From assembly GCF_017876795.1 (NCBI RefSeq), contig NZ_JAGIOR010000001.1, forward strand, positions 3,870,501 to 3,934,500: 64,000 nucleotides of DNA. Reading direction: 5' to 3'. The notes under the pieces were generated by a model that was given only the letters and a program-made list of their open reading frames with translations, did no database searches and was not told the origin of the DNA. The stretch is from Rhizobium leguminosarum. Lineage in GTDB: Bacteria > Pseudomonadota > Alphaproteobacteria > Rhizobiales > Rhizobiaceae. Below are positions 18,684 through 28,468 of the stretch, in pieces (within the stretch, counting starts at the first letter, position 1; the number at the start of each line of letters is the position of its first letter). The position numbers and the translations under genes were made by a program.

Positions 18684-19859
18684 ATGACCTCTTCTGTCGT
18701 ACAGACTCCAATCGCACGAAAAATTTCAACCAATGCCGTGATCCGAACCGTGTTGGCGAGCGGGTCGATCTCCCGCGCCGATATTGCCAAGCTGACCGGC
18801 TTGTCAAAACAGACGATTTCCGATGTCGTGCGCGACCTTGAGGATGATGGATGGCTGAAGCCGATCGGACAGACCGATGGACGACCGGGCCGGAATGCGA
18901 TCATCTACGAAATCAATGCACGGGCAGGACTGGCCGTCTCCATCGATCTCGGCGGCACGAAGATTGCTGCGGCGATCTGCGATCTGTTGGGCAACGTCGT
19001 CGCCGAAACCAAAGTGGCCACCGACCCGCGGGGCGGAATGCATCTCGTCAATCAGTTCAGCGATGTGATCGTTGAACTCGCGCTTGCTGCCGGAACGACC
19101 GCTGACAAGCTCCGTCTCGTCGTTCTGGGCAGTCCCGGCGTGCTCGATCCCGCCACCGGCCATATCAATGTGGCACCGAACATTCCCGGCATCGACGCCA
19201 TAAATCTGCGGCAGGTCTTCAGCGACAGAATGGGCGTACCGGTGATTGTCGAAAACGATGTCAACCTGGCGGCGCAAGGGGAGCGATGGCGGGGACATGG
19301 TGTCGAGACCGGCAATTTTGCGTTCATTGCACTCGGAACGGGCGTTGGCATGGGCATTATCGCCAATGGCGCTCTGTTGCGCGGCGCGCGTGGCGCGGCC
19401 GGCGAAATCGCCTATCTTCCGATCGGCGGAGATGCTTTCGATCCTGGCGGGTTTACGCTTGGAACATTTGAGAGCGCGGTCGGCAGCGTCGCGATGCTTC
19501 GTCGCTACACTGGTTTCGGCGGGCGCCACGCATCCACCGTGGCCGAGCTCTTCGCCGCGTTCAATGCAGGAGAGACAAGCGCCCTGGCCGCAATCGAAGA
19601 GACGGCAAGGCTGGTGGCGGTCGCCATTGCGGCCATCGGAGCAACGCTTGATCCTGAACTGGTGATCACCGGCGGCAGTATCGGCGCAAGACCAGAACTT
19701 GTAAATGCGATCCGGGGTTTCCTGCCACGTTGCACGCCTTATCCGCCGCGCATCGAGATCAGCCGCTTTGGGAACCGCGCCGCCCTGATGGGGGGAATGG
19801 GGGTCGCGGTCGAGCGCATGCATGACGATCTATTTGGTGTAAAATTGAAGGACGCATGA
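18684..19859 (+). CDS. ROK-family transcriptional regulator
   Basis: A 391-residue repressor-type ROK protein. The N-terminal winged helix (ISRADIAKLTGLSKQTISDV, about residues 32-51) is followed by the ROK sugar-kinase-like domain with SIDLGGTKIAAAICDLLGN and a GTGVGMGI phosphate loop. The usual zinc-binding CGxxGCxE cluster is not evident; the corresponding region reads GGDAFDPGGFTLGTFES. The ATG at 18684 is preferred to a TTG at 18660. It is divergent from the glycosidase gene and probably represses that operon until a sugar inducer binds. Confidence 0.88.
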   Translation: MTSSVVQTPIARKISTNAVIRTVLASGSISRADIAKLTGLSKQTISDVVRDLEDDGWLKPIGQTDGRPGRNAIIYEINARAGLAVSIDLGGTKIAAAICDLLGNVVAETKVATDPRGGMHLVNQFSDVIVELALAAGTTADKLRLVVLGSPGVLDPATGHINVAPNIPGIDAINLRQVFSDRMGVPVIVENDVNLAAQGERWRGHGVETGNFAFIALGTGVGMGIIANGALLRGARGAAGEIAYLPIGGDAFDPGGFTLGTFESAVGSVAMLRRYTGFGGRHASTVAELFAAFNAGETSALAAIEETARLVAVAIAAIGATLDPELVITGGSIGARPELVNAIRGFLPRCTPYPPRIEISRFGNRAALMGGMGVAVERMHDDLFGVKLKDA

Positions 19860-19908
19860 TCGGCTCGCGCCACTTGAGAACTGCGGTGAATGCGCTAGAT
19901 TTTGCGGC

Positions 19909-20202
19909 ATGATAACAGCAACACAGATACGCGGCGCGCGGGCGATGATCGGAATGAGTATCGAAGAGCTCGCCGCCGCAAGTGGCTTGCCAGTCGAGAC
20001 GGTCGCGGCGCTGGAAAATGGCGAATGTGCGGGCGAGCCGCACGCGCTGTTCGATGTGCGCAGCACGCTCGAGGCGCACGGCATCATCTTCCTGTCGAGC
20101 GGCAATCAGGATGAAGGCGGCCCCGGCATCCGGTTGCGCGCGCGCACCATGAGCGACGACGGTATCCGGCCGGAAAACCTCAACGCCGCCAATGACGATT
20201 AG
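19909..20202 (+). CDS. Small helix-turn-helix (XRE-like) protein
   Basis: A 97-residue protein whose first 60 residues form an XRE-like helix-turn-helix (TQIRGARAMIGMSIEELAAASGLPVETVAALENGE), followed by a short extension ending in acidic residues. Such proteins are common as small regulators in rhizobia; the target is unknown. It begins 49 bp after the ROK gene and could be read through from it. Confidence 0.75.
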   Translation: MITATQIRGARAMIGMSIEELAAASGLPVETVAALENGECAGEPHALFDVRSTLEAHGIIFLSSGNQDEGGPGIRLRARTMSDDGIRPENLNAANDD

Positions 20203-20291
20203 AGCACGCGGCTTAAAATCACGCTATTCTAATGGAACCAAGCAGGCGTTCGGCCGTTTCCGCTGTCCTACCGGATATTAGGGGCAGTCAG

Positions 20292-20441
20292 TTGAACCGC
20301 AGCAATGGTCTCTACGTCATCATCGGCGTTCTCGTCGTCGCCGTTATCGGCCTCGGCGCTTATATCTACCGCGAGGAGAGCAAGCCGCAGGGAATCGAGA
20401 TGAGCATCGGCAAGAACGGTGTCTCGATCGAGCAGAACTGA
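20292..20441 (+). CDS. Small single-span membrane protein
   Basis: I read a 49-residue product starting at a TTG (20292) with AGGGG just upstream. An in-frame ATG at 20232 would add 20 residues without evident similarity. One hydrophobic helix (GLYVIIGVLVVAVIGLGAYIY) is followed by a short hydrophilic tail with KPQGIEMSIGKNGVSIEQN. It looks like a conserved rhizobial hypothetical; the function is unknown. Confidence 0.6.
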   Translation: MNRSNGLYVIIGVLVVAVIGLGAYIYREESKPQGIEMSIGKNGVSIEQN

Positions 20442-20444
20442 GCA

Positions 20445-20660
20445 TCAGAGATATGTCTTGGCAAGATCGGCGAGCTTGCCGCCGTCCTTGACGCCCTGCC
20501 TGTAGAGCTGAATGACAACCGCACCGATCCGCTCGGCTTCGGGCGTCGTCCTGAGCAGTCCGCGGTCCTCGCAGACTTTGTCGAGCACTTGCGAAAGCAG
20601 ATCGAGATCTTCCGAAAACAACGGTAAATCATGCGGATGGATTGATGATCGTAACATCAC
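20445..20660 (-). CDS. Small conserved hypothetical protein
   Basis: About 71 residues from a GTG at 20660, placed 9 bases after GGAGG; the adjacent ATG at 20657 is the alternative. The sequence HPHDLPLFSEDLDLLSQVLD and the ending KDGGKLADLAKTYL suggest a soluble helical protein. I do not recognise a named domain. It is convergent with the membrane-protein gene, only 3 bp apart. Confidence 0.6.
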   Translation of the reverse strand: MMLRSSIHPHDLPLFSEDLDLLSQVLDKVCEDRGLLRTTPEAERIGAVVIQLYRQGVKDGGKLADLAKTYL

Positions 20661-20825
20661 GCCGCATTTCCTCCGAGGGCAAACGCATCCACGCTTGCAT
20701 TGCTGGCCGCCCTCCGCAACCGGCAAAAATGATTATGCGCGACGGCTTGAACTTTAGCAACTACGCAATTTCCACGGAACAAAATCAGGGAACAAATTTT
20801 TGCCCCGCGCGTTGGGGCCGCGCAT

Positions 20826-20940
20826 AGAACAGGATGATTTTAGGCTCGGCCGGCCTAAAATCTGAATCCTGTTCCACCTTAAAGAATTAGAGCATGATGT
20901 CGTCCGAAAACCGCTCACACTTTTCGGCATCATGCTCTAG
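20826..20940. repeat. RIME-like mosaic repeat, two palindromic modules
   Basis: Module A is gaacaggatgattttaggc paired with a mirrored arm ending gaatcctgttc (20827-20874). Module B is an agagcatgatgtcgtcc arm paired with cggcatcatgctct (20889-20938). Module A recurs at 58669-58718. Module B recurs at 56828-56876 and about 58732-58782. The block lies in the gap before the DUF982 gene. Confidence 0.8.
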
Positions 20941-20956
20941 TAGCAGGAATCAGTGA

Positions 20957-21199
20957 GTGCAAACATTGAGTGAAATACGCTTTCCCTCCCCCATCCGGGT
21001 GCTTTCTCCAAATAGCAGCCTGATCGTTTCCACCGTCTGGGAAGCCGTCGAATATCTCAAACAATGGCCGAGCAAGCGGGGGCGTCACTATCGCGTTGCG
21101 CGCCAGCATTGCCTGGATGCACTCGACGGGCTGCGCAGCCCGCGCGCAGCACAGGCTTCCTTCATCGCGGCGGCGAAGACGGCGGGATTGTTGTTGTGA
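20957..21199 (+). CDS. DUF982 protein
   Basis: An 80-residue protein of the rhizobial DUF982 family. The core VWEAVEYLKQWPSKRG is followed by HYRVARQHCLDALDGLRSPRAAQASFIAAAKTAG. The GTG start at 20957 has AGGA 8 bases upstream. Function unknown; paralogues are numerous in Rhizobium genomes, often on plasmids and in islands. Confidence 0.8.
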   Translation: MQTLSEIRFPSPIRVLSPNSSLIVSTVWEAVEYLKQWPSKRGRHYRVARQHCLDALDGLRSPRAAQASFIAAAKTAGLLL

Positions 21200-21201
21200 G
21201 A

Positions 21202-21420
21202 TTAGCCGGTATGGCGGCCAGCGGCGGCGAACTGCGGGTGAATGGAGCCTTCCATGATCACCTTAGCGGTTACCTCGATCACACGCTCCTCGGCTAGTTC
21301 AGCAAGCGCAAGCGCAACATCGCCCTCCGACCAGCCAGCTTTCACGGCCTCGTCCGACAGGGCCTGGAACGCACTGGCGAGGGCTTGCCTGCAAGTTAGA
21401 TTCTGCTTCATATCCGCCAT
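21202..21420 (-). CDS. Small hypothetical protein
   Basis: A 72-residue, mostly helical, acidic protein (GWSEGDVALALAELAEERVIEV) whose stop lies 2 bp from that of the convergent DUF982 gene. No membrane segment or named domain is seen. It looks like a conserved rhizobial hypothetical. It is the last gene before base composition changes sharply. Confidence 0.55.
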   Translation of the reverse strand: MADMKQNLTCRQALASAFQALSDEAVKAGWSEGDVALALAELAEERVIEVTAKVIMEGSIHPQFAAAGRHTG

Positions 21421-21823
21421 GCGCTCGCATTAGGCTCGTTGTGACAGGGACGTTATTAATCTACACGTATTTGCACGAATGCGAAGAGCTTTCGTAATTT
21501 TTAAATTCAAATTGGATAATTCGAATTTAACTTTGGTATAATCTTAGTACAATATAAAACACCAAGGCCGACCCAGCTGATTTATCGCTAAAAATAACTA
21601 AATTATTTATTTCAACATATACCTACTAAGGGTATCTATGATATTGTTTACTTTAAATAGTTACAAGGCCACTGTCGAAGTATTGATTGTTTTTGAGCTC
21701 CGATGGGGCAAGCTGAATTACGGCACGCGCTCTCCATCTGCTTGCTACCCTGTCCATCAATCATCCTTGAGATGAAGGCGACCTTGGTTTGGACGGCCGA
21801 TCAACGGCTGGGGATCTGCTGCA
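21421..21823. other. AT-rich gene-free stretch at left edge of island
   Basis: About 400 bp with no credible gene. The central part (21480-21680) is strikingly AT-rich, with runs such as aatttttaaattcaaattgg and ttatttatttcaacatat, unlike the GC-rich flanks. I see no tRNA fragment or integrase site here. The shift in composition suggests the left boundary of the accessory island lies in or near this stretch. Confidence 0.5.
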
Positions 21824-21956
21824 TGTCAACGCCGGAGTAAAATCAGGCCAATGGGCGGAGCAAAACCAGGCCACTTGTGGCGCACGCATGAAACCTCCGG
21901 GAGGGCGTAGCCCGAGCGGGGGTCTCATGCGTGCGCGGAGATTTTCTGAAGGGGTT

Positions 21957-22715
21957 TCAGCCGGCCTTTCGGGCGCGGCTTTGGGCGAGACGATAGCTAT
22001 CGCCGTTCATCTCCAGGATGTTGACGTGGTGGGTGATGCGATCGAGCAGTGCGCCGGTGAGACGCTCCGATCCCAAGGTTTCTGTCCATTCGTCAAACGG
22101 AAGATTGCTGGTGACCAGGGTCGCGCCGCGTTCATAGCGTTGTGAGATCAGCTCGAACAGCAATTCTGCGCCGGTTTTTGAGAGCGGCACAAAGCCCAGC
22201 TCATCGATGATGAGAAGCTGGTAGGCTGCCATCTGCTTCTGGAACCGCAGCAGCCGTCGCTCGTCGCGCGCCTCCATCATCTCACTGACCAGGGCGGCGG
22301 CCGTGGTGAACCCAACGGACAGGCCCTTCTGGCATGCCGCCAGGCCGAGACCGAGCGCGACATGCGTCTTTCCCGTGCCGCTCGGGCCGAGCGCAATGAC
22401 GTTCTCCCGCCGTTCGATCCATTCGCAACGCGCCAGTTCCAGCACCTGCATCTTGTTGAGCTTCGGGATGGCGGCGAAGTCGAAGCTGTCGAGGCTTTTT
22501 ACGACCGGGAACCTGGCCGCCTTGATGCGGCGCTCGACCTTGCGGCGATCCCGTTCGATCATCTCCCTTTCGGCAAGCCGGAAGAGATAGCCGACATGAT
22601 CGACGCCCTCGGTGGCACATAGCCGGGCCAGCTTCTGGTATTCGCGCTGGAATGTCGGGAGCTTCAGGATCTTGAGGTAATGGACAAGCAGGATCTCAGG
22701 TGCTTCGGTGCTCAT
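21957..22715 (-). CDS. istB: IS21 transposition helper ATPase IstB, copy 1
   Basis: A 252-residue AAA+ ATPase that assists IstA in target capture. Walker A is GPSGTGKTH, Walker B is LLIIDELGFVP, and a sensor segment TLVTSNLPFDEW follows. The ATG at 22715 overlaps the istA stop (ATGA), the normal coupled arrangement. Confidence 0.95.
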   Translation of the reverse strand: MSTEAPEILLVHYLKILKLPTFQREYQKLARLCATEGVDHVGYLFRLAEREMIERDRRKVERRIKAARFPVVKSLDSFDFAAIPKLNKMQVLELARCEWIERRENVIALGPSGTGKTHVALGLGLAACQKGLSVGFTTAAALVSEMMEARDERRLLRFQKQMAAYQLLIIDELGFVPLSKTGAELLFELISQRYERGATLVTSNLPFDEWTETLGSERLTGALLDRITHHVNILEMNGDSYRLAQSRARKAG

Positions 22716-24208
22716 GCCGCTTCTTCCGCATCCGATGACAGGAGGCGCATGTACGCCTTCGCTGATGTCGTCTCGACCGTCGCCTTCGGCAGGTAGGGGT
22801 AGATGGACAGGTCCAGTCGCGGCGGCCGGCGCTCCACCCGGCAAAGGATCAGATGCTTTACAGCGTCGAAGCCGATCGCTCCGAGTTGCAGAGCCTGCTT
22901 TACCGCCGCATGCAGATCAGAAAGCTCGAAGCTTTCCAGCAAGCGCAGAACCTGCACATACTCCCGCCGGCCATGCTTTGCCATGCGGCCTTCCATCAAC
23001 CGCCGCAGAGTGGCGAATTCCTCTGGCAAGTCCCAGCCCTGGAGAGGTGCTGCCTGATCCAGCGCATTGATCTTATGCTCGATCAGCGGCAAGTAATGCA
23101 CAGGATCGAAGACGACATCTTCTCGTTCCCAGCTCCGCGGATGGCGGGCGACAATCTCACCACGGCAACCGATCACCACTTCGTCGACATAGCCCCGGAC
23201 CCAAACATCCTGGTGGCCATAGGCAACCGGGACGGAATAGTCGTTGGTCTTGTACCGCACCAGCGACTGAGCCGTGACCTTGGCACTGGTCTGATCGCAG
23301 GCATCGAAGGGCGATAGTGGCAACGAACGCATGGCAGCCAGATCGCGCTGCAGCCGTTCTCCGATCGTCTCGCTCTCGCTGCGCAGTCTATCGCGCTGAC
23401 GCTTGCGGCATTGCTCCTCGAGCCAGATATTGAATGCACCCCATGTCGGAAACTGTGGGATCGGAACCATGAAGTTGCGCCTGGCGTAGCCAACAAGCCC
23501 CTCGACATTCCCCTTGTCGTTGCCTTTCCCCGGACGGCCATAGCGATCCCGGATCAGGTAGTGGGACAGGAAGCCGCTGAACAACCCGGCGCGCTTGCGT
23601 GTCCCATCGGGCAGGATCTTTGCCACAAGGCAGCGGTCGTTGTCGTAGACGATCGACTGTGGCACCGCCCCGAAGAACGCGAACGCATGGATGTGGCCGT
23701 CGACCCAGGCCTCAGAGACCGCCGCCGGATAGGCCCGTACATAGCAGCCATCGCTATGCGGCAGATCCAGCACGAAGAAATGGGCCTTCCGCTCGACACC
23801 GCCGATCACCACCATCGCCTCGCCGAAATCGGCCTGCCCATGGCCCGGCGGATGAGCCAGCGGCACGAACACCTCCTGACGGCGCTGATCCCGTTCGCGC
23901 ATGTAATCCTTGATGATCGTGTAGCCGCCGGTGAAGCCGCGCTCGTCCCGGAGCCGGTCAAACACTCGCTTGGCCGTATGGCGCTGCTTGCGCGGCACCT
24001 TCAGATCTTCATCGAGCCAATGATCGATCGTCGAAACAAATGCATCCAGCTTGGGTCGCCGGATCGGCAACTGACGCTGATAGCCGGGCGGTGTCGAATA
24101 CGACACCATCTTGGAAACGCTGTCGCGAGATATGTTGAAATGCTTCGCAGCCTGACGACGGGTCATCCCTTCCGAGACGGCCAGGCGAACCTTCAGATAT
24201 AATTCCAC
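22712..24208 (-). CDS. istA: IS21 transposase IstA, copy 1
   Basis: A 498-residue DDE transposase. An N-terminal helix-turn-helix (SEGMTRRQAAKHFNISRDSV) precedes the integrase core with GHGQADFGEAMVV, IVYDNDRCLVAK and GNDKGNVEGLVGYARRNF, giving the D, D and E positions. A C-terminal beta-barrel region follows. The start is GTG at 24208. The frame looks intact. Confidence 0.95.
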   Translation of the reverse strand: MELYLKVRLAVSEGMTRRQAAKHFNISRDSVSKMVSYSTPPGYQRQLPIRRPKLDAFVSTIDHWLDEDLKVPRKQRHTAKRVFDRLRDERGFTGGYTIIKDYMRERDQRRQEVFVPLAHPPGHGQADFGEAMVVIGGVERKAHFFVLDLPHSDGCYVRAYPAAVSEAWVDGHIHAFAFFGAVPQSIVYDNDRCLVAKILPDGTRKRAGLFSGFLSHYLIRDRYGRPGKGNDKGNVEGLVGYARRNFMVPIPQFPTWGAFNIWLEEQCRKRQRDRLRSESETIGERLQRDLAAMRSLPLSPFDACDQTSAKVTAQSLVRYKTNDYSVPVAYGHQDVWVRGYVDEVVIGCRGEIVARHPRSWEREDVVFDPVHYLPLIEHKINALDQAAPLQGWDLPEEFATLRRLMEGRMAKHGRREYVQVLRLLESFELSDLHAAVKQALQLGAIGFDAVKHLILCRVERRPPRLDLSIYPYLPKATVETTSAKAYMRLLSSDAEEAA

Positions 24209-24331
24209 GGTGTAGATCCCCTGTCCCTCCTGCTGTCATTTGCAGAAAGGAAATAGGTGGCCGGATTTTACTCCGCCCGCGGCTGGATTATTCCGCCGCT
24301 ACCGTGGCCGACTTTTGCACCGCCGCTCTCA

Positions 24332-25833
24332 AATACAAACGTCTTGGTCACGGCATAGTTTCCCACGATGAAGTGATTGTGCTCGCCAAGGGAATGTTTG
24401 AGACCTATCCAAAAATTCGCGACATCATCAGGGACCGGTTCCGGTACATCTTGGTAGACGAATATCAGGACACCGCGCCCGAAGTGGTCAAAATCCTTCT
24501 GGACTTTTTACCTCTCAGCTCGCGTCAGGGAGTTTGCGGTTTCTTCGGCGACGCGATGCAATCGATCTACGATGGCACCATCGGTTCAATTCAACACTAT
24601 GTCGCGCTCGGGCGTGTCTGCGAGGTGAAGAAGGAACAGAACCGCCGTAACCCCCGTCTGGTTTTCGAGCTGGCCAACGAGCTGCGAACAGACGGGATTG
24701 TGCAGCAGCCCTCGAAAGACATGACTGCACCAAACATGGCGAATGGGGTGGTGAAGGAAGGAACGATCCAGTTCTATCACTCTTCAGGCGAGGGAAACCG
24801 GCTTGATGAGGTTCGCAAACAGCTCGCTTGGGACTTTTCCGATGTGCTTGAGACAAAGGAATTGAATCTCACCCATAATCTTATCGCACCTCAAGCCGGT
24901 TTTGATGACTTGATGGCCATCTACGACAAGGATGGCGTATTGGATTTTCGACGCCGCATTGTCAAAGTTCTGGAGAAGCAAGGCGACCTTGAAAAGTACG
25001 ATGAATTTACGTTCGGAGAAGTTCTTGTTGCGGTTCAAGCCGGGAAAAAGGGTTCTGAACTAAATGCTGTCTCACCGACCAATTCGATGAAGACCTTTAT
25101 CGCGGCGCATCCCGATCTGCTTGCCGACGCTGAGAAGCGGAACTTCAAGGCCTTCCGACAAATGTTCGTCGACAAAGATCAGCTGGTCGATGACAAGAAG
25201 CAGAATGAGGAGGAGGTCGCGAGAAAAGGCTCCAAGCGTTGCGAGTTCATCAAGCACGTTTTCAAGATTCAGTCAGTCGTCCATCTCTACCAGACGGGCC
25301 GGTATAACGATTTTCTGCGCCTGACCGAATTTCGGATTGGCCGAGCGGCCGACAAGGTTCGAGTGCTCGAATACGTCAAGAAGATTTCGGCCATGAGTGA
25401 CCGGCCGATATCAGAGGTCATCGACTACGCTCACGAGACGGGCCTTTGCGTCAGGGATGACAACTTTTTCGCCTTCAAGGACCGCAAATCTTATCTCTAT
25501 GACCGGGTGAAAAAAGTGAATTATCGGTCGTTCCAAAACCTTTACGAATACCTAGAAGGCAGGACGACCTACTCGACGCAGCACAAAATCAAAGGCAGGG
25601 AGTTCGACCGCGTTCTCGTTGTCTTAGATGCAGGAGGCTGGAACAACTACAATTTCAATTATCTATTGGAAGGCGCTGGAAACCCGTCCGTCTTGGAACG
25701 AACGCAGAAATTGTTCTACGTGTGCTGCACCCGAGCGAAAGAACACCTCGCCGTATATTTTCATAATCCATCCAAAGAAGCCCTGAAGCAAGCAACCGCA
25801 TGGTTTGGAGCTGAGCACATCATCGAAGTTTAG
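24332..25833 (+). pseudogene. UvrD-like superfamily 1 helicase, N-terminus removed by IS21
   Basis: About 500 residues of a UvrD/Rep-type helicase remain. Motif II (YILVDEYQDTAP), motif III (GFFGDAMQSIYDG), a motif IV-like QNRRNPRLVFELAN, motif V (TQHKIKGREFDRVLVVL) and motif VI (TQKLFYVCCTRAKEH) are present. The Q motif and Walker A are missing because the frame runs straight out of the IS21 right end; a GTG inside the IS (24304) could start translation. Without Walker A it cannot bind ATP normally. Such helicases often pair with OLD-type nucleases in phage defence, but no partner is present. Confidence 0.85.
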
Positions 25834-25947
25834 CTGAGCGCTGCTATGCTACTTCCATGTAAGCGCCGTCTCCGCCCCATTGGATTGGCTATATTTTGAG
25901 GCTTGCTGCGTATGCGAGAAGGTTTCCAGTTTTATCTGGAGATTTGC

Positions 25948-26400
25948 ATGGCAGATGATGGATTTGTTGGTCGCTATGAGGTTGTTGAGCCGCGCCGCGG
26001 TAATCGGCGTTGGCCGGATGATGTGAAGGCTCGCATTGTAGCGGAAAGCCTTGAGCCTGGTGTGCGAGTAGTGGATGTCGCGCGCCGTCACGGCGTTATA
26101 GCAAACCAGCTTTCCGATTGGCGACGTCAAGTGCGCGACGGCATTCTGGTGCTGCCGTTTGCGGCGGCAACGACGCCGTCGGAGCACGATGGTATCGAGC
26201 CGGCATTCGTGCCTCTGGCAATCGCTGCGGAGCCGCCTGAGCCTGTCAATCGTTTTTCGCTGCCGAGAGTGGTCCCCGACGGGCCGCAGGTGCAGGTTTT
26301 GACGTTGCAGATTGGATCAGACGTTGTGATGCGGGTTCCGAACGATGTGCCTGTTGAACGGGTCGCTGCTCTGGTTCGCGCTATCCGAGGAGCGTCATGA
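25948..26400 (+). CDS. tnpA: IS66 accessory protein TnpA
   Basis: A 150-residue protein with a Tnp_1-type helix-turn-helix near the N-terminus (RRWPDDVKARIVAESLEPGVRVVDVARRH, quoted as positions about 18-46, key core VKARIVAESLEPG) and the following IANQLSDWRRQ. I take the ATG at 25948; upstream in-frame starts lack family similarity. It overlaps tnpB by ATGA. Confidence 0.88.
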   Translation: MADDGFVGRYEVVEPRRGNRRWPDDVKARIVAESLEPGVRVVDVARRHGVIANQLSDWRRQVRDGILVLPFAAATTPSEHDGIEPAFVPLAIAAEPPEPVNRFSLPRVVPDGPQVQVLTLQIGSDVVMRVPNDVPVERVAALVRAIRGAS

Positions 26401-26750
26401 TCGTCGCCGGCCAACGATTGCCGATCCTGATCGCGACGCGGCCGGTTGACTTCCGCTGTGGGCATCAGGCCTTGGCTCTGATGGTGCAGACCGAATTGAA
26501 GCTGGACCCGCATTCCGGGGTGACGGTGATCTTCCGGTCCAAGCGCGGGGACCGCCTGAAAATCCTGGTGTGGGATGGCAGCGGAATGGTCCTGATTTAT
26601 AAAATTCTTGAACATGGAAGCTTTGCCTGGCCCAAGGTTCAGGATGGGACGATGCGTCTTTCCAGGGGTCAATATGAGGCTTTGTTCGAAGGTCTTGATT
26701 GGCGACGAGTGATGGCACGACGGGTGGCCGCGCCGTCGGCGGCAGGATGA
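26397..26750 (+). CDS. tnpB: IS66 accessory protein TnpB
   Basis: A 117-residue protein of the IS66 Orf2 family. Landmarks are IATRPVDFRCGHQALALMVQ, FRSKRGDRLKILVWDGSGM and RGQYEALFEGLDWRRV. Its biochemical role is unresolved in the family, though it is needed for transposition. The frame is intact and coupled to tnpA. Confidence 0.93.
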   Translation: MIVAGQRLPILIATRPVDFRCGHQALALMVQTELKLDPHSGVTVIFRSKRGDRLKILVWDGSGMVLIYKILEHGSFAWPKVQDGTMRLSRGQYEALFEGLDWRRVMARRVAAPSAAG

Positions 26751-26812
26751 ATATCTGACCTTACTTACATTGTTTTATTTGGCTTTTTTGTGCTGCCTTG
26801 CTATAAGGGCGC

Positions 26813-28468
26813 ATGTCGTCGCGCCTTGATCTCAGCCTGTTTCCGGACCTTCCGCCAGAGGTTGTCAAAGCCTTTGCGGCGATGCAGTTCGAGTTGTCGG
26901 TCGAGCGCGCTGCACGTCAGCATGAGCAGGCGGTCGTTGCCGAAAAGGACGCGTTCATCGCCGAGCTGAAGGAACTGATCGAGAAGCTTGAGGGGCAGGT
27001 TCACGACTATCGGCGCACGAAGTTCGGTCCGAAGTCGGAAAAGCTCGATCCGGCGCAGATGGAACTGGCGCTGGAAGATCTTGAAACGGCGATTGCCGAA
27101 ACACAGGCGCGGATCGCCGCCGTCGAGAAAAAGATCGAAGCCAGCGCCTCGAATGACCCCGCGAAAACCCCTTCTCGCAAGGAGCGCAAGGCTCGTGCAC
27201 TGCCCGAACATCTGCCGCGGGTCGAGAATGTGATCGAGCCCGAGAGCATCGTTTGTCCCTGCGGTTGCGGCAACATGGTGCGGATCGGCGAGGATCGGAC
27301 GGAACGGCTCGACCGTATTCCGGCACGCTACGAGGTGATCGTCACGATCCGCCCGAAATACGTATGCCCCAAGGGTCGAACGGGCGTCGTCCAGGCCAGA
27401 GCGCCGGCACATCTGCTGGAAGGGAGCTGGCCGACCGAAGCCCTTCTGGCGGAGATTGCCGTCTCCAAGCATTCGGAACACATGCCGCTGAACCGTCAGG
27501 CCGAGGTCATGGCGCGACACGGTGTGCCGATCGACCGCACGGTCCTTGCCGATTGGATGGGGCGCACGGGTGCTGCGATCGCACCGGTGGTCGACCACAT
27601 GGCCAAGCGGCTGCTTTTGGGCAGCACAAGGCTCTATGTCGACGAGACAACAGCTCCGGTACTGGATCCGGGGCGAGGCAAGACGAAGACCGGCTATCTC
27701 TGGGCCGTACTGCGCGACGACCGCGGCTGGAATGGCTCTGCTGCGTCAGGTGTGGTGTTCCATTATCGGCCCGGGCGTAAAGGAGAATATGCCGCTGAAA
27801 TCCTCGACGGGTTCAACGGCACAATCCAGGTGGATGCCTACGGCGGTTACTCTCATCTCGCTGCGTCGGATCGTATCGGCGGCGCTCCGCTGAAGCTGGC
27901 TTTCTGTTGGGCGCACGGGCGCAGAAAGCTGATCAAGGCCACGCCAAAGAGCGGATCGCCCATCGTTGATGAGGCACTGGTTCGTATCGCCGCCCTCTAC
28001 AAGATCGAAGACAGTATCCGAGGTTCAGATCCCGAACATCGCCGGGCAGTTCGACAGGCCCTGTCTCTGCCGCTGGTGGACGAGTTCTTCACCTGGATCG
28101 CGGCTCAGGCTGCGCGTGTATCACGCAAATCCGATCTCGGCGTCGCCCTGGCGTATATGCTGAAACGGCAAGATGGCTTTCGGCTGTTCCTTGATGACGG
28201 ATGCGTCGATATCGATTCCAACCTGGTGGAAAATGCCATCCGTCGCCCGGCCATGAACCGCCGCAATGCGCTCTTTGCAGGCCATGATGAAGGCGGACGT
28301 AACTGGGCCCGGTTCGCCAGCCTGATTGGCACATGCAAAATGAACGGCGTGGAGCCCTACGCCTATATGTGTGATCTCTTTACACGTCTCGCCAATGGCC
28401 ACCTTGCCAAAGACATCGACGATCTGATGCCGTGGGCCTATGCCGCTCGCATCAAGGCCGCACAATGA
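26813..28468 (+). CDS. tnpC: IS66 transposase TnpC
   Basis: A 551-residue DDE transposase: an N-terminal coiled coil (residues about 20-110), a zinc-binding segment with CPCGCGNM, and the catalytic core with YVDETTAPVLDPG, QVDAYGGYSHL and the terminal SNLVENAIRRPAMNRRNALF, which supplies the glutamate. The C-terminal stretch NWARFASLIGTCKMNGVEPY is the IS66 C-terminal domain. The frame is intact, so the element may be active. Confidence 0.95.
   Translation: MSSRLDLSLFPDLPPEVVKAFAAMQFELSVERAARQHEQAVVAEKDAFIAELKELIEKLEGQVHDYRRTKFGPKSEKLDPAQMELALEDLETAIAETQARIAAVEKKIEASASNDPAKTPSRKERKARALPEHLPRVENVIEPESIVCPCGCGNMVRIGEDRTERLDRIPARYEVIVTIRPKYVCPKGRTGVVQARAPAHLLEGSWPTEALLAEIAVSKHSEHMPLNRQAEVMARHGVPIDRTVLADWMGRTGAAIAPVVDHMAKRLLLGSTRLYVDETTAPVLDPGRGKTKTGYLWAVLRDDRGWNGSAASGVVFHYRPGRKGEYAAEILDGFNGTIQVDAYGGYSHLAASDRIGGAPLKLAFCWAHGRRKLIKATPKSGSPIVDEALVRIAALYKIEDSIRGSDPEHRRAVRQALSLPLVDEFFTWIAAQAARVSRKSDLGVALAYMLKRQDGFRLFLDDGCVDIDSNLVENAIRRPAMNRRNALFAGHDEGGRNWARFASLIGTCKMNGVEPYAYMCDLFTRLANGHLAKDIDDLMPWAYAARIKAAQ

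Larger units (their letters stand above)
21824..24331 (-). mobile_element. IS21-family element, copy 1
   Basis: A 2508-bp element carrying istA and istB. The left end (tgtcaacgccggagtaaaat) and the inverse of the right end (tgagagcggcggtgcaaaag) align imperfectly, and each end has further internal repeats of the gcggagtaaaat type, as is usual for IS21. Copy 2 at 35925-38432 has the same length. Left flank ctgca and right flank aatac show no target duplication. The right end cuts into a helicase gene. Confidence 0.95.

Noticed and set aside
21824..24331. Target-site duplication for IS21 copy 1
   Set aside because: Flanks ctgca and aatac do not match, and cross-comparison with copy 2 gives nothing either.
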